Shown piece after piece: positions 7,708 to 15,105 of a stretch of 28,594 bases of DNA (position 1 is its first letter; every line of letters begins with the position of its first letter). The notes beneath the pieces were generated by a model. That model was not told where the DNA came from and did not search any database. It saw nothing but the letters and a program-made list of their open reading frames with translations. Origin of the DNA: DATHYU01 sp033722675 (GTDB taxonomy: Bacteria; Actinomycetota; Acidimicrobiia; Spongiisociales; UBA11373); contig JAWVYO010000025.1 of the NCBI GenBank assembly GCA_033722675.1, forward strand, positions 1 through 28,594, in the 5' to 3' direction. The position numbers and the translations under genes were made by a program.

Positions 7708-9317
7708 GTGGGATCCCGTGTCGCGAGAAGGTACATCGGCACCGCCGATACCACGACGAGGATGAGCGCCGGGGCGGCGGCACGAGCGTAGAGGAGATCG
7801 CCGGCCGCCGACCAGATGCGGACGGCCAGCGTGTCGAACCCCGTGGGCCGCAGCAGGAGCGTGGCGGGCAGCTCCTTCATCGTGGTCAGGAAGACGAGCA
7901 TGCCTCCGGCCAGGAGCCCCCGCCAGATGAGGGGGATCGTGACTCCTGCGAGGGTCCGGAGGTGGCCCCGTCCGAGGCTGCGGCTCGCCTCCTCGAGCGA
8001 GGGGTCGACCCGGATGAGGGCGGCCCTCGTCGAGCCGAGCGCCTGGGCGAAAAAGATCGACGCGTACACGAGGACCATGAGGGTGAGGCTCTGGTACAGC
8101 CCGCCGAGGAACCGGGAGGCGAAGAAGACCATCCCGAGGGCCACGGTGATGTGGGGGAGGGCGAACACGGCATAGGAGATCCGCTCGGTCCAGGCCGATG
8201 CCCGCGACGGGTGGCGGGTGACGAGCATCGCCACCGGGATGCTGGCGGCGACCGCCACGAGCGCTGCGAGGAAGGAGCCCGAGATCGAGCCGGCGGTGGC
8301 GCCCCAGTCGATGGTCGGTGCCGGACCCGTGGCGCTCCCCCGCACCACCCACGCGACGAGCGTCCCGAGCGGGAGGACGAGTGACACGAAGGCCAGGAAC
8401 CCGAGGGAACCCAGTGCCACGGTGGTGCTCCGTGGCCCGATGGCGGCGCGGGTCGCGGGGCGCGACGGCGTGGGGGAGTGGTACGCAGCGCGTCCCCGGG
8501 TCCGCTGCTCGACGAGCAGGACGCCGACGGCGAACAGGACGAGCAGGGTGGCGAGCACGGCGGCGGGCACGCGGTCGAGTCGTCCGGCGTACTGGGCGTA
8601 GACGACCCGTGTGAAGACGTCGAACTGCATGAGTGACACGGCGCCGAAGTCGGACAGGGTGTACAGCGCCGCCAGCAGCACGCCGGCGCCCGCGGAGGGT
8701 CGGAGCTGGGGGAGGACCACGGTGCGGAACACCCGCGCCGGCGACGCCCCGAGGCCCCGGGCCGCCTCCTCGTGGGAGGGGTCGATCCGACGCAGCGTCA
8801 CCGACACGGTGAGGTACACGAAGGGGTAGGTCGAGATCGTCAACGCCACCCAGGCGCCGGGCCACCCGCGCAGGACCGGGAGCTGGAGGCCGACGAGGTC
8901 GGCGACGATCCCCGACGCCCCTCCTGCCGAGATGAGGGCGAGGGCGATGACGTAGGAGGGGATGACGAGGGGCAGTGCGGCGATCACCCGCCAGAGGCGC
9001 CGGAAGGGGATGTCGGTCCGCTCGGTGAGCCACGCCGCCCCGATGCCGATGGCCGCGGCCGACGCCGATACGGACAGGACGAGGATCGCCGAGTTCACGA
9101 CGAGCTCCAGGGTCCGCGCCGACACGGCGATCCCGACGGCGCGCCCGGCGTTGGCCAGGGTCCGGGCGAGCAGCATGCCGAAGGGGACGAGGGCCGGGGC
9201 GAGGATCGCGGCCGCCGCCAGCCAGAGCCAGCGGGACGGCCGTCCGCGCCGCAGCCGCCGCGCGGCGCGCGGCGGCTGCAGCAGGGTCCCGACGGGGGTG
9301 TCCCCCTGGGAGGTCAC
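7704..9317 (-). CDS. fbpB: Ferric iron ABC transporter permease, fused two-domain type (FbpB-like)
   Basis: This 537-residue inner-membrane protein has two permease domains in one chain, the usual arrangement in FbpB-type ferric transporters. The first domain (about 25-265) contains the coupling loop EEAARGLGASPARVFRTVVLPQ, and the second (about 290-535) contains EEASRSLGRGHLRTLAGVTIPL, each followed by hydrophobic helices. The start is a GTG that overlaps the stop of the binding-protein gene (GTGA on the minus strand), and the end overlaps the ATPase start, so translation of all three is coupled. The N-terminal 25 residues are basic and cytoplasmic (QPPRAARRLRRGRPSR). That stretch is encoded by a perfect GC hairpin, described separately. 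The predicted cargo, ferric iron, rests on the adjacent binding protein. Confidence 0.88.
   Translation of the reverse strand: MTSQGDTPVGTLLQPPRAARRLRRGRPSRWLWLAAAAILAPALVPFGMLLARTLANAGRAVGIAVSARTLELVVNSAILVLSVSASAAAIGIGAAWLTERTDIPFRRLWRVIAALPLVIPSYVIALALISAGGASGIVADLVGLQLPVLRGWPGAWVALTISTYPFVYLTVSVTLRRIDPSHEEAARGLGASPARVFRTVVLPQLRPSAGAGVLLAALYTLSDFGAVSLMQFDVFTRVVYAQYAGRLDRVPAAVLATLLVLFAVGVLLVEQRTRGRAAYHSPTPSRPATRAAIGPRSTTVALGSLGFLAFVSLVLPLGTLVAWVVRGSATGPAPTIDWGATAGSISGSFLAALVAVAASIPVAMLVTRHPSRASAWTERISYAVFALPHITVALGMVFFASRFLGGLYQSLTLMVLVYASIFFAQALGSTRAALIRVDPSLEEASRSLGRGHLRTLAGVTIPLIWRGLLAGGMLVFLTTMKELPATLLLRPTGFDTLAVRIWSAAGDLLYARAAAPALILVVVSAVPMYLLATRDPT
9251..9279 (-). promoter_or_regulatory. 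Very stable GC hairpin within the start of the permease gene
   Basis: A perfect 13-bp inverted repeat (GCAGCCGCCGCGC at 9251-9263, matching 9267-9279) closes on a 3-nt GGC loop. It lies 38-66 nt inside the fbpB-like coding sequence. In the mRNA it would form just after the binding-protein cistron, where it could slow ribosomes, stop exonucleases or terminate part of the transcripts. Confidence 0.5.
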
Positions 9318-10315
9318 AAGAGGCCGGCCTCGGCGATCAGGTCGGTGGCGCGGTCCAGGGCCCCGGCGAGGGCCGACAGGTCGATGTCGGGCTGTGCCAG
9401 CGTCTCGATGGGCGGCAGGGCCGGATCGGCGGCCACGCCCGGGAGCAGCGGGTACTCGAACGTCTCGTCGGAGAAGTACTGCTGCGCCTCCTGGCTGAGC
9501 AGGAACTCCACGAACCGCTGGGCGTCGGCCTCCTGGTCCGTCGTCGCGAGGATCCCGACGCCCGCCGGCATGACGAGGGCGCCGGGACCGCCTGCGAGGA
9601 AGTGGTTGGCCGCCTCCACGTCGCCGAGCTCCGCGATGCGGCGGAACAGGTAGTAGTGGTTGACGAGTCCGGCATCCACCTCGCCGTCGTCGACCGCGGC
9701 GACGATCACCGAGTTCTTGGGGTAGGTGGGCGCTCCGGCGGCCGCCATCGCTTCGAGCCACTCCCGCGTGCGGTCCTCGCCGTCGGTGAGGATCATCGCG
9801 GCGACGAAGGCCACGAAGGATCCGTTCGTGGGGGCGACGGCCACCCGGCCGTGCCACACCGGATCGGTGAGGTCGAACACCGAGTCGGGGAGCTCCGCGG
9901 CATCCACGTCACGGGTGTCGTAGACGACGACACGGGAGCGTCCGGACACGCCGACCCAGCGGTCGGTGGCGTCGGAGAACCGGGCAGGCACCAACTCGAC
10001 GATCGAGCCCGGGAGCGGGGTGAGCAGTTCGGCGACCGCACCGAGCGACGCCGGGTCCTGGGCGAAGAACACGTCGGCGGGGGAGTTCGTCCCCTCCTCG
10101 CGGATCGTCGCCGCCAGTTCCGGCGAATCGCCGTATCGGACCTCGATCTCGATCCCGGTCTCGTCGGTGAACCGGTCGAGGAGCGGTCCGACGAGCTCCT
10201 CGTTGCGGCCCGAGTACACGGTCAGCGGGCCGCCGTCGTCGTCGCTGCACGCCGTCGCCACGAGGGCGAGGACGACGAGCACCAGCAGGGTTCGGATGGG
10301 TGTGGAAGTACGCAT
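9314..10315 (-). CDS. fbpA: Ferric iron-binding lipoprotein (FbpA-like)
   Basis: This 333-residue extracytoplasmic binding protein is the first gene of a three-gene iron importer. The start MRTSTPIRTLL is followed by a hydrophobic stretch and a lipobox ending VATAC, so the mature protein should be lipid-anchored at C23. The mature N-terminus LTVYSGRNEELVGPLLDRF and the segment SPADVFFAQDPASLGAVA are typical of ferric-binding proteins of the FbpA/FutA family. The adjacent tyrosines in VNHYYLFR (Y221, Y222; about 199-200 in the mature protein) match the iron-coordinating Tyr pair of FbpA. The earlier in-frame ATGs upstream would lengthen the protein before the signal peptide and lie upstream of the promoter boxes, so I chose the ATG at 10315. 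Expression is probably controlled by the divergent DtxR-like gene. Confidence 0.9.
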   Translation of the reverse strand: MRTSTPIRTLLVLVVLALVATACSDDDGGPLTVYSGRNEELVGPLLDRFTDETGIEIEVRYGDSPELAATIREEGTNSPADVFFAQDPASLGAVAELLTPLPGSIVELVPARFSDATDRWVGVSGRSRVVVYDTRDVDAAELPDSVFDLTDPVWHGRVAVAPTNGSFVAFVAAMILTDGEDRTREWLEAMAAAGAPTYPKNSVIVAAVDDGEVDAGLVNHYYLFRRIAELGDVEAANHFLAGGPGALVMPAGVGILATTDQEADAQRFVEFLLSQEAQQYFSDETFEYPLLPGVAADPALPPIETLAQPDIDLSALAGALDRATDLIAEAGLL

Positions 10316-10323
10316 GAGGGGCG

Positions 10324-10352
10324 ACCCTATTACCACTACGGCGGTAGTGCAA
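10324..10352 (-). promoter_or_regulatory. Promoter of the iron-transport operon with an internal dyad operator
   Basis: Read on the minus strand, a TTGCAC -35 box (10352-10347), a 17-nt spacer and a TAGGGT -10 box (10329-10324) precede the ATG at 10315 by 8 nt, so the message would be leaderless. The spacer is almost filled by an inverted repeat, CACTAC at 10334-10339 and GTAGTG at 10344-10349 with 4 nt between, well placed to be a repressor site. Confidence 0.65.
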
Positions 10353-10356
10353 ATGC

Positions 10357-10390
10357 ATGCCTGACGACGAGTGTCAGGAATGCCTGACGA
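10357..10390. repeat. Repeated CCTGAC half-sites between the divergent genes
   Basis: An 11-bp direct repeat, ATGCCTGACGA, occurs at 10357-10367 and 10380-10390, start to start 23 bp apart. An inverted copy of its core, GTCAGG, sits between them (10373-10378), so CCTGAC and GTCAGG form a dyad with a 7-nt spacer. Three similarly spaced half-sites in a divergent promoter region suggest binding of a regulator, possibly the DtxR-like protein. Confidence 0.45.
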
Positions 10391-10405
10391 ACTCCGTCCG
10401 GTCTC

Positions 10406-10428
10406 GGATCGTACCCGGGGTACGATCC
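10406..10428 (+). promoter_or_regulatory. Perfect palindrome over the -10 box of the DtxR-like gene
   Basis: GGATCGTACC (10406-10415) and its exact inverse (10419-10428) flank a CGG spacer. The right arm contains TACGAT (10421-10426), a TANNNT -10 box ending 7 nt before the ATG at 10434, which predicts a leaderless transcript. A repressor bound here would block RNA polymerase, so autoregulation is likely. Confidence 0.6.
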
Positions 10429-10433
10429 CGGAC

Positions 10434-11117
10434 ATGGCCGAGACCACCTACCGGGCGACCCATCGAGAGTACGTCGGGGCCATGTGGGAGATGGAGGCGG
10501 AGGGTCTCGACGTTCGTCAGGCCCGGATCGCCGACTGGCTCGGGGTCAGCCGTGCCAGCGTCTCGGAGATGATGCGCAAGCTCGCCGACGAGGGGCTCGT
10601 CACCCTCGACCCCCTCGGCCTCACCGACGACGGCCGCACCCTCGCCGAGGTCACGGTCCGGCGCCATCGACTCGCCGAGCGCTTCCTCTCCGAGGTGCTC
10701 CGGCTCCCCTGGGACAAGGTCCATCCCGAGGCCGAGGTCTGGGAGAACGTGATCTCCGACGACGTCGAAGCGGCGATGTGGGCGGCCATGGACGACCCGA
10801 AGACCTGCCCCCACGGCAACCCCATACCCGGCGCGGGCTACACCCCGCCGCCGATGCGGGCCGTGGCCGACCTCGAACCGGGGGAGCGCCACCCCCTCGA
10901 ACGCATCAGCGAGGAGCTGGAACTCGACGACGAGATGATGGGCTATCTCGACCGGTCCGGGCTGCGCCCCGGCGCCCTCGTCGAGATCGCCGACCGCGGC
11001 CCCTCCGGCACCCTCACCGTCCGCGTCGCCGACGGCGCCTCCATCGGCCTCAGCCCCTTCGCCGCCGAACGCCTCTTCGTCGCCGTGTCCCCCGCCCGGG
11101 CCGAGGTCGACGGCTGA
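10434..11117 (+). CDS. DtxR/MntR-family metal-dependent transcriptional regulator
   Basis: This 227-residue repressor has the three DtxR-family parts: a winged helix-turn-helix (about 8-65, with ARIADWLGVSRASVSEMMRKL as the helix pair), a metal-binding and dimerisation domain (about 66-130, with RRHRLAERFL and CPHGNPIPG), and a C-terminal SH3/FeoA-like domain (about 150-222). At the main metal site the pattern is E-A-E-V-W-E-N (E101, E104, N105) where DtxR has Cys, Glu, His; the N-terminal ligand appears to be E12. The site is thus closer to MntR but with Asn replacing the last His, so the metal it senses is unclear. It is divergent from the Fbp-type operon and presumably represses it when metal is plentiful. 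The start at 10434 matches the family's N-terminus; an in-frame ATG at 10371 lies upstream of the -10 box and was rejected. Confidence 0.88.
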   Translation: MAETTYRATHREYVGAMWEMEAEGLDVRQARIADWLGVSRASVSEMMRKLADEGLVTLDPLGLTDDGRTLAEVTVRRHRLAERFLSEVLRLPWDKVHPEAEVWENVISDDVEAAMWAAMDDPKTCPHGNPIPGAGYTPPPMRAVADLEPGERHPLERISEELELDDEMMGYLDRSGLRPGALVEIADRGPSGTLTVRVADGASIGLSPFAAERLFVAVSPARAEVDG

Positions 11118-11149
11118 CGCCCTGCTGCCTGCTTTCTTCCCGGGCCGAC

Positions 11150-11171
11150 TTCGGCGGCTGACGCCGCCGAA
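11150..11171. terminator. Hairpin after the DtxR-like gene
   Basis: A perfect 9-bp stem, TTCGGCGGC (11150-11158) with GCCGCCGAA (11163-11171), closes on a TGAC loop 32 nt after the stop codon. No T tract follows. It is one of two hairpins between convergent genes. Confidence 0.55.
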
Positions 11172-11197
11172 CGGACGCCGGTCGGCCCTCCTCCGGA

Positions 11198-11217
11198 GGC
11201 GGGGCCCCTGCCCCGCC
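11198..11217. terminator. Second hairpin between convergent genes
   Basis: A perfect 8-bp stem, GGCGGGGC (11198-11205) with GCCCCGCC (11210-11217), closes on a CCCT loop. It lies between the DtxR-like and phosphatase genes and probably terminates transcription arriving from either side. Confidence 0.55.
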
Positions 11218-11276
11218 CCGGCCGTCACCTCGGCCTGACGCGAGTGCCCGGAGCGAAGGGGAGGGGGCCGCCGGCG

Positions 11277-12386
11277 TCAGCCGCCCGCGACGAGGAGGGG
11301 GATCCGCATCTCGGCCGGGGTGAGTCCGCCGTGCTGGCCGACGAGGCGGTCGTCGCTGTGGCGGTGGAGGAGGGCGTGGCCCGGATCGGCGAGGAGGACG
11401 CCGTCGGGGACTCGTTCGGCGAAGCGGCGATGTCGGGGTCCCGGCCCCCACCAGTGCTCCATGTCCTCCCGCGGCACCCAGGTGGCGGGGAGCGTATCGG
11501 CGAGGGAGCCGTCGCCGCCGCGCACGAACATCGCCCGGGCGTCGCCGTAGAGGATGCGATCGCCCTGATCCGCCTTGGAGATGATGGCGCGACGGTCCGG
11601 AGGCACGTCGACGTGCCCGTGGTCGGCGGTGCCGACCGCCACGGCCCCCTCGGGGAGGCGGGCGGCGAGCCGCTCCCAGGCGCGGGCGACGATCGTCACG
11701 GCGTCGGAGTACGCCTCCGACGCCTGCCCGCGGACGTGGGCGGCGAAGTCGACGTGGGGGAGGTAGAGGAAGACGAGGCGGCCCGGTTCGGCAGCCAGTT
11801 GGAGCGCCGCGTCGACGGCGTCGGCCTCGTCGGCCCACGGCTCCCACCGGCAGCCCCGGTAGAGGACGCGACTGAGCGGCGTGCCCTGGAAGTTCCACGG
11901 CTGGACGGTGATCGGTTCGGCCCCGGCCGCGACGAGGCGCTCCCACAGGTTCGGCGCCGGGAGGAAGGCATCGTGGTCCACCGCCACGGCCTCGCCCCAC
12001 AACGTCGTCCATTTGATCGTGCCGACCACCCGGTCGGTCTCGGGCAGCCAGAGCTGGTAGGCCACGAGCCCGTGGGTCACCGGTGCGAGGCCGGTGGCGA
12101 TCGTGGCGAGGCTGACGGTCGTGGTGGTCGGGAAGGGGGCGTCGATCGCGGCCCTCCGTGACGCCCGGAGCGGGGCGGCGGCCTCGTGGTCCAGCTGGGC
12201 GTCGCCGAGGCCGTCGAAGAGCACGAACACGTAGGTCGGCGCGTCGGGGATCACCTCCGCCAGGCGGCCTGCGAGCCGGGGCGACGGCGCCGATCCCGTG
12301 AGGCGATGTTCGAGTTCGGCGGTGAGGTTGAGGAGGGAGCCCCCGGCGTGGTCGGGCCCGGCCGGGAACCCGGGATCGGGTGCCAT
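11277..12386 (-). CDS. Alkaline phosphatase superfamily phosphohydrolase/phosphodiesterase
   Basis: This 369-residue metal-dependent hydrolase belongs to the alkaline phosphatase/nucleotide pyrophosphatase superfamily. The metal ligands and nucleophile appear in order: FVLFDGLGD (D58), a threonine cluster FPTTTTVSLATIATG holding the likely catalytic Thr (87-90), YLPHVDFAAH (D213, H217), GTADHGHVD (D255, H256) and QHGGLTPAEMRIPLLV (H352). The set is complete, so an active enzyme is expected, most likely acting on phosphodiester or phosphate-ester bonds with two Zn ions. There is no signal peptide or membrane helix, so it is probably cytoplasmic; actinobacterial relatives are often annotated as nucleotide pyrophosphatases. 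The substrate cannot be derived from sequence. It is divergent from the nuo operon with about 100 nt between the starts, and convergent with the DtxR-like gene. A TATCGT box 7 nt before the ATG suggests a leaderless transcript. Confidence 0.85.
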   Translation of the reverse strand: MAPDPGFPAGPDHAGGSLLNLTAELEHRLTGSAPSPRLAGRLAEVIPDAPTYVFVLFDGLGDAQLDHEAAAPLRASRRAAIDAPFPTTTTVSLATIATGLAPVTHGLVAYQLWLPETDRVVGTIKWTTLWGEAVAVDHDAFLPAPNLWERLVAAGAEPITVQPWNFQGTPLSRVLYRGCRWEPWADEADAVDAALQLAAEPGRLVFLYLPHVDFAAHVRGQASEAYSDAVTIVARAWERLAARLPEGAVAVGTADHGHVDVPPDRRAIISKADQGDRILYGDARAMFVRGGDGSLADTLPATWVPREDMEHWWGPGPRHRRFAERVPDGVLLADPGHALLHRHSDDRLVGQHGGLTPAEMRIPLLVAGG

Positions 12387-12393
12387 CGGCGTG

Positions 12394-12399
12394 ACGATA
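12394..12399 (-). promoter_or_regulatory. -10 box of the phosphatase gene
   Basis: On the minus strand TATCGT is followed by 7 nt (CACGCCG) and then the ATG at 12386. The spacing implies that transcription starts at or next to the start codon. No -35 box is obvious. Confidence 0.5.
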
Positions 12400-12420
12400 C
12401 CGGGACGCCGCTCGGCGGCT

Positions 12421-12450
12421 TTGGTTGGCCTCCCCCGCCCTCCCTATACT
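12421..12450 (+). promoter_or_regulatory. Promoter of the nuo operon
   Basis: TTGGTT (12421-12426) and TATACT (12445-12450) are separated by 18 nt and form the most canonical promoter in the window. The expected start near 12457 gives a leader of about 34 nt containing AGGGG (12478-12482), 8 nt before the nuoA GTG. An in-frame ATG at 12425 lies between the two boxes and so cannot be the nuoA start. Confidence 0.7.
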
Positions 12451-12490
12451 CGCCGCCGGACGCCAGCCGGACGGGACAGGGGCTATCGAG

Positions 12491-12859
12491 GTGGGTGAGT
12501 TCTTCGAGGATTACATCACGGTCGCGGTCTTCGCCGCGTTCGGCATCATCCTCGTCGGCGTCGCCATCGGCGCCTCGGCCCTGCTCCGCCCCGACAATCC
12601 GACCCCCACGAAGCGGCAGTCGTACGAGTGCGGCATCGACCCGGTGGGCGGCGGCTGGTCGCAGTCCCACGTCCGCTTCTACATCTTCGGCCTGCTGTTC
12701 CTGATCTTCGACGTCGAGGCCATCTTCATCTTCCCGTGGGCCGTCCAGCTCGAGTCCCTCGGCGCCTTCGCCCTCGTCGAGATGGTGATCTTCATCGTCA
12801 TCCTGCTGGCCGGGCTCGTCTACGCCATCCGCAAGGGAGTGCTCCGGTGGGAGTCCTAG
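12491..12859 (+). CDS. nuoA: NADH-quinone oxidoreductase (complex I) subunit A
   Basis: NuoA is a small membrane subunit of complex I that helps connect the peripheral arm with the proton-pumping arm near the quinone site. The 122-residue product has three membrane helices (about 8-32, 63-85 and 90-115) and the conserved loop QSYECGIDPVGGGWSQSHVRFYIFGLLFLIFDVEAIFIFPW, interrupted by the second helix, with the ECG and FDVE signatures intact. The GTG start at 12491 is set by the promoter position and an AGGGG ribosome-binding site. It is the first gene of the nuo operon, and its last 13 nt overlap nuoB. Confidence 0.93.
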   Translation: MGEFFEDYITVAVFAAFGIILVGVAIGASALLRPDNPTPTKRQSYECGIDPVGGGWSQSHVRFYIFGLLFLIFDVEAIFIFPWAVQLESLGAFALVEMVIFIVILLAGLVYAIRKGVLRWES

Positions 12860-13344
12860 AGAAGTTCGACGCCCCGAAGCCGATCTCCTGGCTCCTCAAC
12901 TGGTCCCGCCGCTACTCGCTGTGGATGTTCCAGTTCGGCCTCGCCTGCTGTGCCATCGAGATGATGGCCGCCTCCGGGCCCCGCTACGACTTCATGCGGT
13001 TCGGGATCATCCCGCTGCCCGCCTCGCCCCGGCAGTCCGACCTGATGATCGTGGCGGGCACCGTGACCGACAAGATGGCCCCCGCCGTCAAGAAGCTCTA
13101 CGACCAGATGCCCGACCCCAAGTACGTGATCTCCATGGGCTCCTGCTCGAACTGCGGCGGCCCCTACTGGGACTCCTACTCGGTCACCAAGGGCGTCGAT
13201 CAGGTCATCCCCGTCGACGTCTACGTGCCCGGCTGCCCGCCCCGTCCGGAGGCGCTCATGGAGGGCATCGTGCTGCTCCAGGAGAAGATCAAGAACGAGG
13301 ACATCCGCGAGAAATGGACGCAGCGTGACCGAGAGCCCGTCTGA
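12847..13344 (+). CDS. nuoB: NADH-quinone oxidoreductase subunit B
   Basis: NuoB holds the terminal 4Fe-4S cluster N2, which passes electrons to quinone. The 165-residue product has the four expected ligands: the adjacent pair in GLACCAIEMM (C34, C35), C100 in MGSCSNCGG and C130 in PGCPPRP. The GTG start lies inside nuoA, giving a 13-nt overlap. The open frame continues upstream without a better start, and the N-terminus (MGVLEKFDAP) has a normal length for the family. The gene runs 20 nt into nuoC. Confidence 0.94.
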   Translation: MGVLEKFDAPKPISWLLNWSRRYSLWMFQFGLACCAIEMMAASGPRYDFMRFGIIPLPASPRQSDLMIVAGTVTDKMAPAVKKLYDQMPDPKYVISMGSCSNCGGPYWDSYSVTKGVDQVIPVDVYVPGCPPRPEALMEGIVLLQEKIKNEDIREKWTQRDREPV

Positions 13345-13924
13345 GGCCGGCGCCGGGGCGACCGACGCCGCGTCCGGCTCCGGGGAGGAACTGGCCGCCC
13401 TGGCGGGCGCCGAGCGGTGGACCGAGGAGCTCGGCCTGCTGAAGGCCCACGTCCCCCGCGAGCGGTGGGTGGAGGCCCATCGGGCGCTCGCCGAGGAACT
13501 CCCGCATTTCTCCTGGCTCGCCGGCGTCCACTGGACGAACGACGTCGCCGTCGGTGAGGCCCCCGAGGACGAGATCGAGGAGCGGTTCGAGCTGCTGTCG
13601 CGCCTCGCCGACGTCACGGACGGTCGCAGCATCACCCTGAGCACCGACCTGCCGATCGACGACGCCGTGGTGGATTCGCTGGTGGAGGTCTTCGGCGGCG
13701 CCGGCTGGCACGAGCGCGAGACCCACGAGATGTACGGCATCGACTTCCGGGGCAATCCGAACCTCACGAACCTCTACCTGCCGGACGGCTTCGAAGGCCA
13801 CCCGCTCCGCAAGGACTTCGCCCTGCTGAGCCGGGAGGTCAAGCCCTGGCCCGGCACCGTCGACGTCGAAGACATGCCCTCCACCGAGAACCCCGAGGCG
13901 GGCGACGACGGAGGGTCGGCATGA
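13325..13924 (+). CDS. nuoC: NADH-quinone oxidoreductase subunit C
   Basis: NuoC is a peripheral-arm subunit that packs against NuoD and NuoB; it carries no cofactor. The 199-residue product has an Ala- and Gly-rich N-terminal tail of about 30 residues and then the 30-kDa subunit domain, with the family signature ERETHEMYGIDFRGNP followed by LPDGFEGHPLRKDF near residues 135-165. An acidic, probably disordered tail ends the protein. It begins with GTG inside nuoB and ends in a 4-nt ATGA overlap with nuoD. It is a separate gene rather than a nuoCD fusion. Confidence 0.93.
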   Translation: MTESPSEAGAGATDAASGSGEELAALAGAERWTEELGLLKAHVPRERWVEAHRALAEELPHFSWLAGVHWTNDVAVGEAPEDEIEERFELLSRLADVTDGRSITLSTDLPIDDAVVDSLVEVFGGAGWHERETHEMYGIDFRGNPNLTNLYLPDGFEGHPLRKDFALLSREVKPWPGTVDVEDMPSTENPEAGDDGGSA

Positions 13925-15105
13925 CCGACACGCTCTCCTTCCATCATTCCGACGCCCAGGTCGCCGTCGAGCTCCAGACGCCGGACATGACGCTGAACCT
14001 GGGGCCCCAGCACCCCTCCACCCACGGCGTGCTCCGGCTCGTCGCCCGCGTCGACGGCGAGGTGATCGAGGAGGTCGACCCCGTCGTCGGCTACATGCAT
14101 CGCGGCTACGAGAAGCTGTCCGAGGTGCGCACCTACCCCCAGATCACCGCGCTGGTCAACCGCATCGACTGGGTGTCGGGCTTCGCGAACGAGGTGCCCT
14201 TCATCGTGGCCGCCGAGCGGCTGATGGGCATCGAGCCGCCCGAGCGGGCGCAGCACATCCGCATGATCCTCACGGAGATGGCGCGGATCGCCTCCCACCT
14301 CGTCTTCATGTCCTCGTACCCCCTCGAGCTGGGTGCGACCACACCGCTGATGTACGCCCTGCGCGAGCGCGAGCGCGTCCTCGAGTTGATCGAGGGCGTC
14401 ACCGGCGGCCGGTTCCACCCGAACTTCAACCGGATCGGCGGTGTGAAGCCCGCCGCCGGCGCCGGGTCGAACCAGAAGAAGGTCGTCCAGGACCTCCCCA
14501 AGGGGTTCCTCGATGCGGCCCGGGCCGCCATGGAGGACGTCCTGTCGGTCTGCGACGAGATGGACCAGCTCGTCGTCGGGAACGAGATCTTCCTCCAGCG
14601 TACGAAGGGGATCGGCATCATCCCCGTCGACAAGGCCCTCGCCTACGGGGTGACCGGCCCGAACCTCCGGGCGTCGGGCGTCGCCTTCGACGTCAGGAAG
14701 GTGGACGACTACCTGCCCTACGACGAGGTGGACTTCGAGATCCCCACCGGTGAGAACGGCGACTGCTTCGACCGCTACTGGGTGCGGCTGCAGGAGGTCC
14801 GCGAGGCCGCCTCCATCGTCATCCAGGCCGTCGACGGGATCCCGAGCGGCCCGCTCCAGGCGAAGGTGCCCCGCATCATCAAGGTGCCCGCCGGTGAGAC
14901 CTACGTCCGGGCGGAGAACCCGAAGGGCGAGATGGGCTACCACGTCGTCTCCACCGGCGGCCGGATCCCCTACCGGGTGAAGATCCGTTCGGCGTCCTTC
15001 TCCAACCTGTCGGTGCTGGAGTGGCTGCTCCGGGGTCAGATGGTGCCCGACCTCATCGCCATCCTCGGCAGCCTCGACTTCGTGCTGGGGGACGTGGATC
15101 GATGA
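13921..15105 (+). CDS. nuoD: NADH-quinone oxidoreductase subunit D
   Basis: NuoD, the 49-kDa homologue, forms most of the quinone-binding cavity next to cluster N2. The 394-residue product shows the GPQHPSTHG loop (28-36) whose histidine contacts quinone, and MHRGYEKLSE (H60, R61). The arginine in HRGxEK appears to correspond to the one that is dimethylated by NDUFAF7/MidA in mitochondria, and a MidA-family gene lies at 25488. The C-terminus ends in the usual SLDFVLGDVDR. It is fused to neither NuoC nor anything else. The stop overlaps the nuoH start by 4 nt, exactly where nuoE, nuoF and nuoG would normally sit, so these are missing without a trace. Confidence 0.95.
   Translation: MTDTLSFHHSDAQVAVELQTPDMTLNLGPQHPSTHGVLRLVARVDGEVIEEVDPVVGYMHRGYEKLSEVRTYPQITALVNRIDWVSGFANEVPFIVAAERLMGIEPPERAQHIRMILTEMARIASHLVFMSSYPLELGATTPLMYALRERERVLELIEGVTGGRFHPNFNRIGGVKPAAGAGSNQKKVVQDLPKGFLDAARAAMEDVLSVCDEMDQLVVGNEIFLQRTKGIGIIPVDKALAYGVTGPNLRASGVAFDVRKVDDYLPYDEVDFEIPTGENGDCFDRYWVRLQEVREAASIVIQAVDGIPSGPLQAKVPRIIKVPAGETYVRAENPKGEMGYHVVSTGGRIPYRVKIRSASFSNLSVLEWLLRGQMVPDLIAILGSLDFVLGDVDR

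Noticed and set aside
10371..10433. ATG at 10371 as start of the DtxR-like gene
   Set aside because: It lies upstream of the likely -10 box and palindrome, and the extra 21 residues have no counterpart in the family.
12425..12490. ATG at 12425 as nuoA start
   Set aside because: It lies between the -35 and -10 boxes of the operon promoter, so it would not be in the mRNA.
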